Origin: an uncultured Massilia sp.
GTDB taxonomy: Bacteria > Pseudomonadota > Gammaproteobacteria > Burkholderiales > Burkholderiaceae_D
DNA: 64,000 nucleotides
Direction: 5' to 3'
Assembly: GCF_913773735.1 (NCBI RefSeq)
Contig: NZ_CAJYEB010000030.1
Span: 175,341 to 239,340, forward strand
Under the pieces are notes generated by a model. It saw only the letters and a program-made list of their open reading frames with translations, searched no databases and was not told where the DNA came from. Positions 37,481 to 46,466 of the stretch are shown here, piece by piece. Both the position numbers and the translations under genes were made by a program. Position 1 is the first letter of the stretch. Each line of letters starts with the position of its first letter.

Positions 37481-37852
37481 CTACAGCTTGCTGTTCTGGC
37501 AGCCCGCGCTCGCGCACTCGCGCACGCGGTCCTGCAGGAATTGCGCGCGCTGGATCGTGGTCGACGTCGCGCATTCCAGGTTGACGAAGAAGGCCCCGCC
37601 GTCGCGCCGCGAGCAGCTGCCGTTGCGTTCCTCGATCCAGCGCAGCTGCCCCGCCTTCAGGCGCTTTTTGCCGTCCGCATCGAGCCTGGCGGCCAGCTTG
37701 CCGTAGTTGTCGTTGAGCTCCTTGTCGGCTTCCTGGTACACCTTGTTCAGGCAATACAGGCCGTCGAAATCCTTCTTCGGCTTGTCGCACGCCGAATTCG
37801 CCTGCGCAGCGCCCGCTGCGCACACCAGGAGGGCCAGGACGAGTCGTTTCAT
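37481..37852 (-). CDS. LprI-like (DUF1311) exported protein
   Basis: 123 residues. The signal peptide ends GAAQANSA. The mature part has SACDKPKKDFDGLYCLNKVYQ, ELNDNYGKLAARLD, and LKAGQLRWIEERNGSC, the lysozyme-inhibitor-LprI-like N-terminal pattern, with six cysteines likely paired in the periplasm. Family members are small periplasmic proteins; LprI inhibits lysozyme, but for most the role is unknown. Confidence 0.87.
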   Translation of the reverse strand: MKRLVLALLVCAAGAAQANSACDKPKKDFDGLYCLNKVYQEADKELNDNYGKLAARLDADGKKRLKAGQLRWIEERNGSCSRRDGGAFFVNLECATSTTIQRAQFLQDRVRECASAGCQNSKL

Positions 37853-38096
37853 GTGTTCTCCATTTTCAAAGTCAACAGATAAATGCTGCGCGCTTGACGC
37901 TGCCGCATGATGAGTCAGGCTGGCTATGGTAGTCCAGCACGGGCCCGCACAAACTCACCAAGTATTGCGTCGCGCTCCCCACCGTTCCCTGGCGTGGTAC
38001 GCCGCATGCCCTGTTTCCGGCCGTCTACCGGACGCGGCCCGATATCGATCGGGGCTAGTATTTGTTCAATTGCCAACCCACCAAACAGGAGCCCCG

Positions 38097-39110
38097 ATGG
38101 ATTCGCAGAACGACAAGCCCGATGACGACCAGGTCCAACCTTCGCGCCGCCGCTTCGTGGGCAGCGTCGCCGCCGGCCTCGCGGCGCCCGCGCTGGCCCA
38201 GGCCCAGGGCGGCGGGCAGGCGGCATCGGGCGCCCGTCCCCTGGCCCCGCCGGACTATCCGAAGCCGCCGTTCCAGAAGCAGCGCCAGGACTGGCCCGGC
38301 CTGGCCAGCAAGATGAATCCGCCGCCCGACCATGGCGAAACCAGCTACCGCGGCAGCGGCAAGCTGACCGGCCGCCGCGCCCTGATCACCGGCGGCGACT
38401 CCGGCATGGGCCGCGCCGCCGCGATCGCCTATGCGCGCGAAGGCGCCGACGTCGCCATCAACTACCTGCCGGCCGAGGAGCCGGACGCGCGCGACGTCGC
38501 CGCGCTGATCCTCCAGGCCGGCCGCAAGGCCGTGCTGATCCCGGGCGACATCCGCGACGAAGGGTTCTGCAAGCGCCTCGTGGACGACGCCGTCAAGCAG
38601 CTCGGCGGCCTCGACATCCTGGTCAGCAATGCGGCGCGCCAGCAGTCGCTGGAATCGATCCTCGACCTCACCACGGCCGAGATGGACCAGCACTTCAAGA
38701 CCAACCTGTACGCGATGTTCTGGATCGTCAAGGCGGCCGTGCCGCACCTGAAGCCGGGCAGCGCCATCATCGTCACGGCCTCGGTGCAGGCCTACAAGCC
38801 GTCGCCCAACCTGCTGGCGTACGCATCGACCAAGGCGGCCCAGGTCGCCTTCACGAAGGCGCTGTCCCAGCAGCTGGCCCCGAAGGGCATCCGCGTCAAT
38901 GCGGTGGCGCCGGGGCCGGTCTGGACGCCGCTGCAGGTCGCGGGCGGCCAGACCCAGGACAACCTGGAGAAATTCGGCGCGGACTCGCCGATGAAACGCC
39001 CCGGCCAGCCGGGCGAACTGGCGGGCGCCTACGTCATCCTGGCGTCCGCGGAATCGAGCTTCACCACCGGACAGGTGTATGGCGTGACCGGCGGCGAAGG
39101 ATTCCCCTGA
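38097..39110 (+). CDS. Tat-exported SDR oxidoreductase (YghA-like)
   Basis: 337 residues. The start at 38097 has AACAGGAG before it and gives a twin-arginine signal, SRRRFVGSVAAGLAAPALAQ (about 16-36). The SDR domain has ITGGDSGMGRAAAIAYAREGADVAI, SNAARQ, and the catalytic Y242-x3-K246 (YASTK) after TASVQAY. The linker PPDYPKPPFQKQRQDWPG is typical of the YghA group. Export of an NAD(P)-dependent enzyme is notable but common in this subgroup; the reaction is unknown. Confidence 0.9.
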   Translation: MDSQNDKPDDDQVQPSRRRFVGSVAAGLAAPALAQAQGGGQAASGARPLAPPDYPKPPFQKQRQDWPGLASKMNPPPDHGETSYRGSGKLTGRRALITGGDSGMGRAAAIAYAREGADVAINYLPAEEPDARDVAALILQAGRKAVLIPGDIRDEGFCKRLVDDAVKQLGGLDILVSNAARQQSLESILDLTTAEMDQHFKTNLYAMFWIVKAAVPHLKPGSAIIVTASVQAYKPSPNLLAYASTKAAQVAFTKALSQQLAPKGIRVNAVAPGPVWTPLQVAGGQTQDNLEKFGADSPMKRPGQPGELAGAYVILASAESSFTTGQVYGVTGGEGFP

Positions 39111-39131
39111 CGGCGGCGGCCGGCCCGTGCC

Positions 39132-39248
39132 TCAGCGGCGCAGGCCGGCCAGTGCGCGCAGCGCGGACGCGAGTGCCGACGCCAGGGAGCGGGTGGGGAT
39201 CGTGGTGCCGAGCGGGCCGGCGTGGTTGCAGCGCTGGATGATGGGCAT
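39132..39248 (-). CDS. Possible 38-residue small protein
   Basis: The frame ATG at 39248 to TGA at 39132 encodes MPIIQRCNHAGPLGTTIPTR followed by SLASALASALRALAGLRR. TTGGAGA lies 9 nt before the ATG, a fair ribosome site, and the Ala/Leu-rich tail could form an amphipathic helix. It lies in the 360-base gap between the SDR and PRC-barrel genes. I do not recognise it; chance occurrence is possible in GC-rich DNA. Confidence 0.35.
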   Translation of the reverse strand: MPIIQRCNHAGPLGTTIPTRSLASALASALRALAGLRR

Positions 39249-39284
39249 GTCGGTGGTCTCCAATTTATTGACAGATTAATCATG

Positions 39285-39308
39285 CTGTACGGCATGTTCT
39301 GTACGGCA
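39285..39308. repeat. Tandem 10-bp direct repeat, period 14
   Basis: CTGTACGGCA occurs at 39285 and again at 39299, with TGTT between. It lies in the AT-richer part of the gap upstream of the PRC-barrel gene; it could be a regulator site. The rest of the gap 39249-39473 shows nothing else. Confidence 0.3.
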
Positions 39309-39473
39309 CCTCGCACAAGGAGGCCGCGTTCGACGCCACGCGAAAGTCAACCTGGCAGGGCCTATGCACAATTGATCGATCTCAAATTTGCCCCCGCCGC
39401 CCCTCTTACCCTTGACGGGTTGCCGCTTGCGGCATTCCCGTCGGTTCGACCCACATCGATTCAGGAGCACACA

Positions 39474-40103
39474 ATGAGCTATGCAGATCGCGACAAATAC
39501 GGCATGTACGCAGGTTCCGGCAGCGCCGGTCCCGGCCCGGCGCTGATGGGCGCCGACACGCTGCTCGGCGAGGACGTCGTCAACGCGTCCGAGGAGGACC
39601 TGGGCGACATCAAGGAAATCATGCTCGACATGCAGACCGGCCAGGTGGCCTATGCGGTGCTGGCCTTCGGCGGCTTCCTGGGCCTGGGCGAGAAGCTGTT
39701 CGCCGTGCCCTGGCAGGCATTGCACCTCGACACCGCCAACAAGCGCTTCGTGCTGAACGTGGACAAGGAGCGCCTCAAGACCGCGCCGGGCTTCGACAAG
39801 CATGCCTGGCCCGACATGTCCGACGCCCAATGGGCCGGGCAGATCCATACCTTCTACGGCACCGATCCGGACCGCGCCGGCGGCCCCAGCATGGGTCCGG
39901 GTGCGAACGTGGCGACGGGCGGGATGGTCGGCGGCGGCGTGGGCGCCGGCGCGGCGTCGATGGGCGCCGGGCATGCGGGCGCCGCGGGCACGGGCGCCGG
40001 GGCGGACTTGGGCGGCGGCGCCGGCGCCAGCACCGACCCGCGCGCGGGCAACCTGGGCGACGACACCGACCTCAGCCGCATCCGCGGCAGCAATATCGGC
40101 TGA
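39474..40103 (+). CDS. PRC-barrel domain protein with Gly-rich tail
   Basis: 209 residues, CAGGAG before ATG. The PRC-barrel (about 25-100) has LLGEDVVNASEEDLGDIKEI, MLDMQTGQVAYAVLAFGGFLG and KLFAVPWQALHLD. Then comes a linker with GFDKHAWPDMSD and a 75-residue Gly/Ala/Met-rich, probably disordered, tail. Stand-alone PRC-barrel proteins of this type are common in soil proteobacteria and often stress-induced. The function is not established. Confidence 0.9.
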   Translation: MSYADRDKYGMYAGSGSAGPGPALMGADTLLGEDVVNASEEDLGDIKEIMLDMQTGQVAYAVLAFGGFLGLGEKLFAVPWQALHLDTANKRFVLNVDKERLKTAPGFDKHAWPDMSDAQWAGQIHTFYGTDPDRAGGPSMGPGANVATGGMVGGGVGAGAASMGAGHAGAAGTGAGADLGGGAGASTDPRAGNLGDDTDLSRIRGSNIG

Positions 40104-40109
40104 AGCCGG

Positions 40110-41027
40110 CTATCGTGCGCTGGTCCGGATGCCGGACGCCAGGGCCGGCAGGCCGTCCGGCGCGTGCGTGCCGGCCAGTCCCGCATCGGCACCCTCCGGC
40201 CGCGCCGGCCGCGCCGGCACCGATGCGGGCAAGGCTGCGGCGAACGCCAGCAGGCGTTCGCGCGAACCGTCGCGCACGACGTCGGCATCGACCCACAGCT
40301 CGTAGGCACGGTACCCTTCGCGCCAGCGCAGCATCGACACCGCCTTGCCGCCGTCGTCCTGCAGCACCACCAGGTGCGCCGGGCGGCCGTTGACGCGCTC
40401 CGGCTCGTCCGCCGCGTCTGGCCCGGGGCCTTGCCGGGCGCCTTGCAGGGCGCTGTGTGTGGCGCCATGCGTGGCTCCATGTGCGGTGCTGTATGCGGTG
40501 CTGTATGCGGTGCCGTATGCGGTGCCTTGTGCCGTGCTTTGTCCGGCAGCGCGCTGGCCGTCGTCGGCGGACAGGTCGTGCTCGAACAGCGTCAGCGTGC
40601 GGCCGTCCGGCAGCCGGAAGCTGCGGTACAGCCGCGTCCACGCATTGCCGCCGGTCCCGGCCATGCCGCCCAGGCTGGTCAGGGTCGCCATGGGCGTATC
40701 GGCCAGGCTCACCGGGGTGAAATCGAGGCTGGCCAGCACCAGCGGCAGCGGCCTCAATCCGGCGGACACGTCAAAGCGGTCCAGGTCGGCGGGACAGACG
40801 CGCAGGTAGCCCGTGCGTCCGGCATCCTGCGCCGTCCGCGCCCTGGCACGCGGCGCATCGGGCGCATCGGGTGCATCGGGCGCCGGCCCCAGGCCGCATG
40901 CGGGCGTCGCGCCCTCCGCCGCCACTTTCAGGCGCGGCAGGTCGACGGCCGGTCCGGCGTTCGACAGGAACGCGTACCCCGCCGCGATGGCTGCGATTCC
41001 GATCAGGGTCAGGCGTTTGGCATGCAT
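40110..41027 (-). CDS. Unrecognised membrane-anchored protein with tetrapeptide repeats
   Basis: 305 residues starting at 41027 (AAGGAG 11 nt upstream). An N-terminal helix (LTLIGIAAIAAGYAFL) anchors or exports it. The body has a conserved-looking stretch SLGGMAGTGGNAWTRLYRSF followed by RLPDGRTLTLFEHDLSADDG, then a repeat segment (GTAY/STAY/GATH), then AHLVVLQDDGGKAVSMLRWR. No family recognised. Its end is 6 nt from the convergent PRC-barrel gene. Confidence 0.7.
   Translation of the reverse strand: MHAKRLTLIGIAAIAAGYAFLSNAGPAVDLPRLKVAAEGATPACGLGPAPDAPDAPDAPRARARTAQDAGRTGYLRVCPADLDRFDVSAGLRPLPLVLASLDFTPVSLADTPMATLTSLGGMAGTGGNAWTRLYRSFRLPDGRTLTLFEHDLSADDGQRAAGQSTAQGTAYGTAYSTAYSTAHGATHGATHSALQGARQGPGPDAADEPERVNGRPAHLVVLQDDGGKAVSMLRWREGYRAYELWVDADVVRDGSRERLLAFAAALPASVPARPARPEGADAGLAGTHAPDGLPALASGIRTSAR
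40445..40541. repeat. Degenerate 12-bp tandem repeats inside the anchored-protein gene
   Basis: About eight copies of a 12-bp unit of the type GTGCTGTATGCG. In the minus-strand protein this gives the four-residue units GTAY, STAY, STAH, GATH. The period is a multiple of three, so copy-number change would keep the frame. Confidence 0.65.
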
Positions 41028-41107
41028 CGTGCGGTGCTCTCCTTGGATGGCATTTACGATTATACAAAATTGCTGTTGCGCCCACGCCACGCTGGGCGGT
41101 GCCCGAT

Positions 41108-41133
41108 AAAAAAACGGAGCCTGGCGGCTCCGT
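41108..41133 (-). terminator. Intrinsic terminator of the FKBP gene
   Basis: On the minus strand ACGGAGCC, loop GCCA, GGCTCCGT (41133-41114) is followed by a run of seven T (41114-41108). It lies 27 nt after the FKBP stop codon and is a textbook terminator. Confidence 0.92.
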
Positions 41134-41159
41134 CAAAGGGGGAATGACGCGCTATGCGA

Positions 41160-41594
41160 TTACTTGACCGCGGTCAGCTCGATGTCGAACACCAGGCCGG
41201 CATTCGGCGGAATCGAACCCGAGCCGCTGGCGCCGTAGCCCAGGCTCGACGGGATCAGCACGGTACGCTTGCCGCCCACCTTCATGCCCGTGACGCCCTG
41301 GTCGAAGCCCTTGATGACCTGGCCCGAACCCACGACGAAGGAGAACGTGCCGCTGTCGAACTTGTTGCCCTTGTTGCCGGTGGCGGTGGTGCTGTACAGC
41401 CAGCCCGTGTAGGTCACGGTCGCGGTCTTGCCGGTGGTGGCTTCGGCGCCGGTGCCCACGGTGGTGTCGGTCTTGCTGAACGCTGCCGGATTGGCGACGG
41501 CCACGTTGTTCGACGAATCGCCGCCGCCACCGCCGCAGGCGCTCAGGCTGAGGATGGCGACGAATGCGGCGACGAGGGGAAGCTTCAGTTTCAT
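41160..41594 (-). CDS. Lipoprotein FKBP-type peptidyl-prolyl isomerase
   Basis: 144 residues. The lipobox LSLSAC (C20) is followed by a GGGGG spacer. The FKBP core has VGTGAEATTGKTATVTYTGWL, FDSGTFSFVVGSGQVIKGFDQG, VTGMKVGGKRTVLIPSSLGYG and IPPNAGLVFDIEL. It should accelerate proline isomerisation in the periplasm, anchored to a membrane. It has its own strong terminator, so is monocistronic. Confidence 0.94.
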   Translation of the reverse strand: MKLKLPLVAAFVAILSLSACGGGGGDSSNNVAVANPAAFSKTDTTVGTGAEATTGKTATVTYTGWLYSTTATGNKGNKFDSGTFSFVVGSGQVIKGFDQGVTGMKVGGKRTVLIPSSLGYGASGSGSIPPNAGLVFDIELTAVK

Positions 41595-41774
41595 GCTGGT
41601 CCTTGGGAAAAGTGGAACGAATAGCTATCCACATTACCGCAGCGCCTCGCGCATATCTGTGCAACATTTGTATCCATTTGTCATAAAGCGCGAACAGACG
41701 AATACAAGCGCGCGGACGCGCTACCATGCTCCATGCCGGCGCCGTGCCGGCCAAGGCTATCCAGGAGGCCCGCC

Positions 41775-42191
41775 ATGGCATACCAGACCACCCTCGCCTT
41801 TTCCACTTTCGGCCGCGGCAGCCGCGACATCACGGACGCGGTCGCGCAAGCGGTCGCCACGTCCGGCGTGCGCTGCGGCCTGGCCCACGTGTTCGTGCAG
41901 CACACCAGTTGCTCGCTGCTGATCACGGAAAACGCCGACCCGGACGTGCGCCACGACCTCGAGACGATCATGCGCCGCCTCGCGCCCGACGGCGACCCGG
42001 CCTATGTCCACGACCAGGAAGGCCCGGACGACATGTCTGCGCACGTGCGCAGCATGCTGACGGCGACCGGGCTGACGGTGCCGGTCGGCGGCGGCCGGCT
42101 GCTGCTCGGGACCTGGCAGGGCATCTTCCTGTGGGAGCACCGCGTGGCCGAACACCAGCGGACGGTGGTGGTGACGGTGATGGGAGAGTGA
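41775..42191 (+). CDS. yjbQ: YjbQ/UPF0047 family protein
   Basis: 138 residues with CCAGGAGG before ATG. It has GLAHVFVQHTSCSLLITENADP, DVRHDLETIMRRL, DMSAHVRSMLTATGLTVPV, and GTWQGIFLWEHR. This is the conserved UPF0047 fold with a metal site of His residues. Homologues are annotated as secondary thiamine-phosphate synthase because overexpression rescues thiE mutants; the true reaction is not certain. Confidence 0.94.
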   Translation: MAYQTTLAFSTFGRGSRDITDAVAQAVATSGVRCGLAHVFVQHTSCSLLITENADPDVRHDLETIMRRLAPDGDPAYVHDQEGPDDMSAHVRSMLTATGLTVPVGGGRLLLGTWQGIFLWEHRVAEHQRTVVVTVMGE

Positions 42192-42213
42192 AGGATAGCG
42201 GCCCGCATGCCGA

Positions 42214-45200
42214 TCAGCGCAACATCGACTCCCACACCTTCTGCAGGCGCTTGCTCGACACCGGCATCGGCGTGCGCAGCTCCTGGGCGAACAGCGACAC
42301 GCGCAGCTCTTCCAGCATCCAGCGGAAGTCGATCATGCGCGGATCGAGGTTCTTCAGCGGCTGGTTCTTGACCGTGCGCTGGAACTGCGACGCCGCCGTC
42401 TGCCACTCGGCCATCAGCTGGGCGTCGCGCGTCGGGTTGCCGCGCAGCTTTTCGAGGCGGATGTTCATCGCCTTCAGGTAGCGCGGGAAGTGGGCCAGCT
42501 GGCCGTATTCCGTCTCGGCCACGAAGCGCTTGTGCACCAGGCCCTGCAACTGCGCCTGCATGTCGCCCGCCACCGCCGGCGGCAGGCCCTGCAGGCGCTT
42601 GGGCAGGCCGTGGAACTCGGCCAGCACCTGGCCCACCAGGCGCGCGATCTCGTTGATGAGCAGGCCCAGGCGGCCCTTGCCCTCGTCCTTGCGCTTGTTG
42701 AACGACGCCGCATCGACCGGCAGCGGATCCTGCAGGCAGGCGATGTCGATCGCCTTGCTGACGATCTGCTCGCGCAGCTCGTCGGGCGAGCCGACCGACA
42801 TGAACTGCATGCCCATCTGCTGCAGGCCCGGCACGTTCTTCTCGGCGAACTTCAGCTGGTCCTTGAACTGCAGCGCGAACAGCCGGCGCAGGCCGATGCG
42901 GTGGGTGCGCGCGGCCACGTTGGGGTCGTCGAACACTTCCAAATCGCAGTGCGTGCCCTTGTCGACCAGCGCCGGGAAGCCGATCAGCGTCAGCTTGCCC
43001 TGGTTGATCTCCAGCAGTTCCGGCAGCTCGCCGAAGGTCCACGCCGTGATGTTGGTGTGCTGGCTGACGGCCGGCGCGGCATTGCCGCCCGCCGCCGCCC
43101 CGCCCCTGGCCGCGGGCGCCGGCGCGGACGCGCTCTTCGCCGGCTGGCCCTTGCCGAAGGCCGCCTGCACCCGCTCGCCCGACGCCGGCGTCGATTCCGC
43201 CATGCGCTGGAAGCTCTGGCGCGCCTGGCCGCCCAGCTCCGCCTGCAGCGTGGCCAGGTTGCGGCCCATGTCCAGCTGGCGGCCGTGCTCGTCGACGACC
43301 TTGAAGTTCATCGACAGGTGGGCCGGCAGCGTCTCCAGCTTGAAGTCCGTGCTCAAGACGCGCGCGCTGGTGTGCGCATGGATGTCGGCGATCAGCGCGT
43401 CGACCAGGTCGCCGCGCCCGAAGCGCACCGGATCCTGGTTGCGGTCGAAGAAGTTCGCGGCGTAGTCCGGCAGCGGCACGCAGTGGCGGCGCAGCTTCTG
43501 CGGCAGGGACTTGAGCAGCAGCTGCACTTTTTCCTTGAGCATGCCCGGCACCAGCCAGCCCGGACGCTCGCGGGGAATCTGGTTCAGCGCGAACAGCGGC
43601 ACGGTGAGCGTGACGCCGTCGCGCGGGCTGCCCGGCTCGAAGTGGTAGGTGAGGCCCATCTCGATGCCGGTGACGTTCATCGTCTTCGGGAACAGCTCGG
43701 TCGTGACGCCGGCCGCCTCGTGGCGCATCAGTTCCTCGCGCACCAGGTACAGCAGCTTCGGATTGTCGCGCGCCGCGTCCTTGTACCACTTCTCGAAGCC
43801 GGCGCCGTTCACGACGTCGGCCGGGATCTCCTTGTCGTAGAACGCGAAGATCAGCTGGTCGTCGACCAGCACGTCCAGCCGGCGCGACTTGTGCTCGAGG
43901 TTCTCGATGTCCTTGATCAGCTTGTGGTTGTGGGCATAGAACGGCGCGCGCGTCTCGTAGTCGCCCGCGACCAGCGCGTCGCGGATGAAGATCTCGCGCG
44001 CCTCCTGCGGATTGTGCAGCGCGTAGTTGATGCGGCGCTGGCTGTAGACGACGATGCCGTACAGCGTGGCGCGCTCCGACGCCGTCACCTGCGCCGTGCG
44101 CTTTTCCCAGCGCGGCTCGCCCCAGGACTTCTTCAGCAGGTGCGCACCGATCTTCTCGACCCACTCGGGCTGGATCTGGGCGATGCAGCGGGCGTACAGG
44201 CGCGTGGTCTCGACCAGCTCGGCCGCCATCACCCACTTGCCCGCCTTCTTGCCCAGCGACGAGCCCGGCCAGATGTGGAACTTGATGCCGCGCGCGCCCA
44301 GGTAGGCGCCACCGGCCCCCTCTTCTTCCATCTTGTAGCCGATATTGCCCAGCAGGCCCGTGAGCAGCGCCATGTGCAGCTGGTCGTAGGTGGCCGGCAG
44401 CTCGTTCAGGCGCCAGCCCTGCTCCTTCACGATGGTCAGCAGCTGCGAATGCACGTCGCGCCACTCGCGCAGGCGCACCTGGGACAGGAAGTTCTCGCGG
44501 CAGTTCTCCTGCAGCTGGCGGTTGGTCTTCTTGTGCTCGATGGCCTGCTCGAACCAGCGCCAGATCTTCACGAAACTCAGGAACTCGCTCTTCTCGTCGG
44601 CGAACTTCTTGTGCTTCTCGTCGGCCTGCTGCTGGTATTCCATCGGCCGGTCGCGCGGATCCTGCACCGACAGCGCGGAGGCGATGATCAGCATCTCGGT
44701 CAGGCAGGTGTTGTCGACGGCGGCCAGGATCATGCGGCCCACGCGCGGGTCGAGCGGCAGCTTGGCCAGCTTGCGGCCCATGGCGGTGAGCTGGTTGGCG
44801 TCGTCGACGGCGCCCAGTTCCTGCAGCAGCTGGTAACCGTCGGCGATCGCGCGGCCCTGCGGCGACTCGACGAACGGGAAGGTCTCCACGTCCGTCAGGT
44901 GCAGCGACTTCATGCGCAGGATGACGGCGGCCAGCGAGGAGCGCAGGATTTCCGGCTCGGTGAACCTGGGGCGCTGCAGGAAGTCGTCTTCCTCGTACAG
45001 GCGGATGCAGACGCCGTCGGCGACGCGGCCGCAACGGCCGGCGCGCTGGTTGGCGGCCGACTGCGCGATCGGCTCGACCTGCAGCTGCTCGACCTTGTTG
45101 CGATAGCTGTAGCGCTTCACGCGCGCCAGGCCCGAGTCGACCACGTAGCGGATGCCCGGCACGGTCAGCGACGTCTCGGCCACGTTCGTCGCCAGCACGA

Positions 45201-46410
45201 TGCGGCGCGCGTTGGTGGTCCTGAACACGCGGTCCTGCTCCTCGACCGACAGGCGCGCGAACAGCGGCAGGATCTCGACGTGCGGCGGATGGTGCTTGCG
45301 CAGCGCCTCGGCGCAGTCGCGGATCTCGCGCTCGCCCGGCAGGAATACCAGCACGTCGCCCGGTCCCAGGCGGCACAATTCGTCGACGCCGTCGACGACG
45401 GCATCCATCAGGTCGCGCTTGTCGCGCGCGGCCTGCGCCTTCGACACCGGCTTGCCGGCGTCCGCCGCGCCGGCCGGGGCCGAAGCGACGTCGCGCTCGA
45501 CCGGACGGTAGCGCACCTCGACCTGGTACAGGCGGCCCGACACCTCGATCACGGGCACCGGCTTGTCCGGCGTGCCGAAGTGGCGCGCGAAGCGCTCGGC
45601 GTCGATCGTCGCCGAGGTGATGATCACCTTCAGGTCCGGGCGGCGCGGCAGGATCTGCTTCAGGTAGCCCAGCAGGAAGTCGATGTTCAGGCTGCGTTCG
45701 TGGGCCTCGTCGATGATGATGGTGTCGTAGGCCTTGAGCAGCGGGTCGGTCTGGGTCTCGGCCAGCAGGATACCGTCGGTCATCAGCTTGACCCAGGCGC
45801 CGGACGACAGCGTGTCGTTGAAGCGCACCTTGAAGCCGACGTGCTCGCCCAGCGGCGAGCCCAGTTCGTGGGCGATGCGCTTGGCCGTCGACGACGCGGC
45901 GATGCGGCGCGGCTGCGTGTGGCCGATCAGGCCCTTTTCGCCGCGCCCCAGTTCGAGGCAGATCTTCGGCAGCTGGGTGGTCTTGCCCGACCCCGTCTCG
46001 CCGGACACGATGATCACCTGGTGCCCGGTCAGCGCCCTGGCGATTTCGGCGCGCCGGCCCGAGACCGGCAAATCTTCCGGAAACGTGATCGGCGGCAGCG
46101 GGTTGCGCACGGCCGCGCGGCGCTCGGCATCCTTCCTCGCCTCGGCGCGCGCGGCGCGGTCCTGCGGGCGGCGCTCGCCGTCGCGCGGCTTGCCGTCCTG
46201 CGGGCGTGCGCCGGCGCCGCCGGATGCCGGCGCGGGCGCCTGCGTGCGCGCCTGCGCCAGCGCATCGGCGAGCGCCCCGCGGCCCTGCGGCGCGCCCTCG
46301 CGGCCGCGCGGACGCGCGCCGTCGCGGCCTGCGCGCGGCTGGGTCGATGGACGTTCGGGGGAAGCGGCGCGCGCCGGGTTCGACGCAGGCTTGTTACTCT
46401 GTTCAGACAT
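42214..46410 (-). CDS. hrpA: HrpA, DEAH-box ATP-dependent RNA helicase
   Basis: 1398 residues. The first 100 are a low-complexity Arg/Pro/Ala extension. The helicase core has GETGSGKT (137-144), DEAH (234-237), SATIDAERF and the C-terminal QRAGRCGRV motif VI. The helicase-associated domains and the long HrpA-specific C-terminal region (DUF3418) follow, ending WESMLR. HrpA acts on stalled ribosomes and mRNA processing in E. coli. It is divergent from argA with a 55-nt gap. Confidence 0.96.
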   Translation of the reverse strand: MSEQSNKPASNPARAASPERPSTQPRAGRDGARPRGREGAPQGRGALADALAQARTQAPAPASGGAGARPQDGKPRDGERRPQDRAARAEARKDAERRAAVRNPLPPITFPEDLPVSGRRAEIARALTGHQVIIVSGETGSGKTTQLPKICLELGRGEKGLIGHTQPRRIAASSTAKRIAHELGSPLGEHVGFKVRFNDTLSSGAWVKLMTDGILLAETQTDPLLKAYDTIIIDEAHERSLNIDFLLGYLKQILPRRPDLKVIITSATIDAERFARHFGTPDKPVPVIEVSGRLYQVEVRYRPVERDVASAPAGAADAGKPVSKAQAARDKRDLMDAVVDGVDELCRLGPGDVLVFLPGEREIRDCAEALRKHHPPHVEILPLFARLSVEEQDRVFRTTNARRIVLATNVAETSLTVPGIRYVVDSGLARVKRYSYRNKVEQLQVEPIAQSAANQRAGRCGRVADGVCIRLYEEDDFLQRPRFTEPEILRSSLAAVILRMKSLHLTDVETFPFVESPQGRAIADGYQLLQELGAVDDANQLTAMGRKLAKLPLDPRVGRMILAAVDNTCLTEMLIIASALSVQDPRDRPMEYQQQADEKHKKFADEKSEFLSFVKIWRWFEQAIEHKKTNRQLQENCRENFLSQVRLREWRDVHSQLLTIVKEQGWRLNELPATYDQLHMALLTGLLGNIGYKMEEEGAGGAYLGARGIKFHIWPGSSLGKKAGKWVMAAELVETTRLYARCIAQIQPEWVEKIGAHLLKKSWGEPRWEKRTAQVTASERATLYGIVVYSQRRINYALHNPQEAREIFIRDALVAGDYETRAPFYAHNHKLIKDIENLEHKSRRLDVLVDDQLIFAFYDKEIPADVVNGAGFEKWYKDAARDNPKLLYLVREELMRHEAAGVTTELFPKTMNVTGIEMGLTYHFEPGSPRDGVTLTVPLFALNQIPRERPGWLVPGMLKEKVQLLLKSLPQKLRRHCVPLPDYAANFFDRNQDPVRFGRGDLVDALIADIHAHTSARVLSTDFKLETLPAHLSMNFKVVDEHGRQLDMGRNLATLQAELGGQARQSFQRMAESTPASGERVQAAFGKGQPAKSASAPAPAARGGAAAGGNAAPAVSQHTNITAWTFGELPELLEINQGKLTLIGFPALVDKGTHCDLEVFDDPNVAARTHRIGLRRLFALQFKDQLKFAEKNVPGLQQMGMQFMSVGSPDELREQIVSKAIDIACLQDPLPVDAASFNKRKDEGKGRLGLLINEIARLVGQVLAEFHGLPKRLQGLPPAVAGDMQAQLQGLVHKRFVAETEYGQLAHFPRYLKAMNIRLEKLRGNPTRDAQLMAEWQTAASQFQRTVKNQPLKNLDPRMIDFRWMLEELRVSLFAQELRTPMPVSSKRLQKVWESMLR

Positions 46411-46452
46411 TGATTTTTACAAGGTATTTGGTGCGCAAATCGCGCAGCCAAT

Positions 46453-46466
46453 TATAATGCGGCAAA
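46453..46466 (+). promoter_or_regulatory. Consensus -10 box abutting the argA start
   Basis: TATAAT at 46453-46458 ends 7 nt before the ATG at 46466. A possible -35 (TTGGTG, 46428) has an overlong spacing of 19. If it is functional, the transcript would start at or within a base of the initiation codon. Confidence 0.4.

Noticed and set aside
38097..39110. Start at the upstream in-frame GTG/ATG before 38097
   Set aside because: The ATG at 38097 has AACAGGAG and begins directly before the twin-arginine signal; the upstream extension has no protein character.
36578..39110. YghU and YghA-like genes as one functional unit
   Set aside because: An oppositely oriented LprI-like gene and a palindrome lie between them, so co-regulation is not supported.
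42490..46413. Plus-strand open frame of over 1300 codons opposite hrpA
   Set aside because: It mirrors the helicase gene and has no recognisable domain; it is a composition effect.
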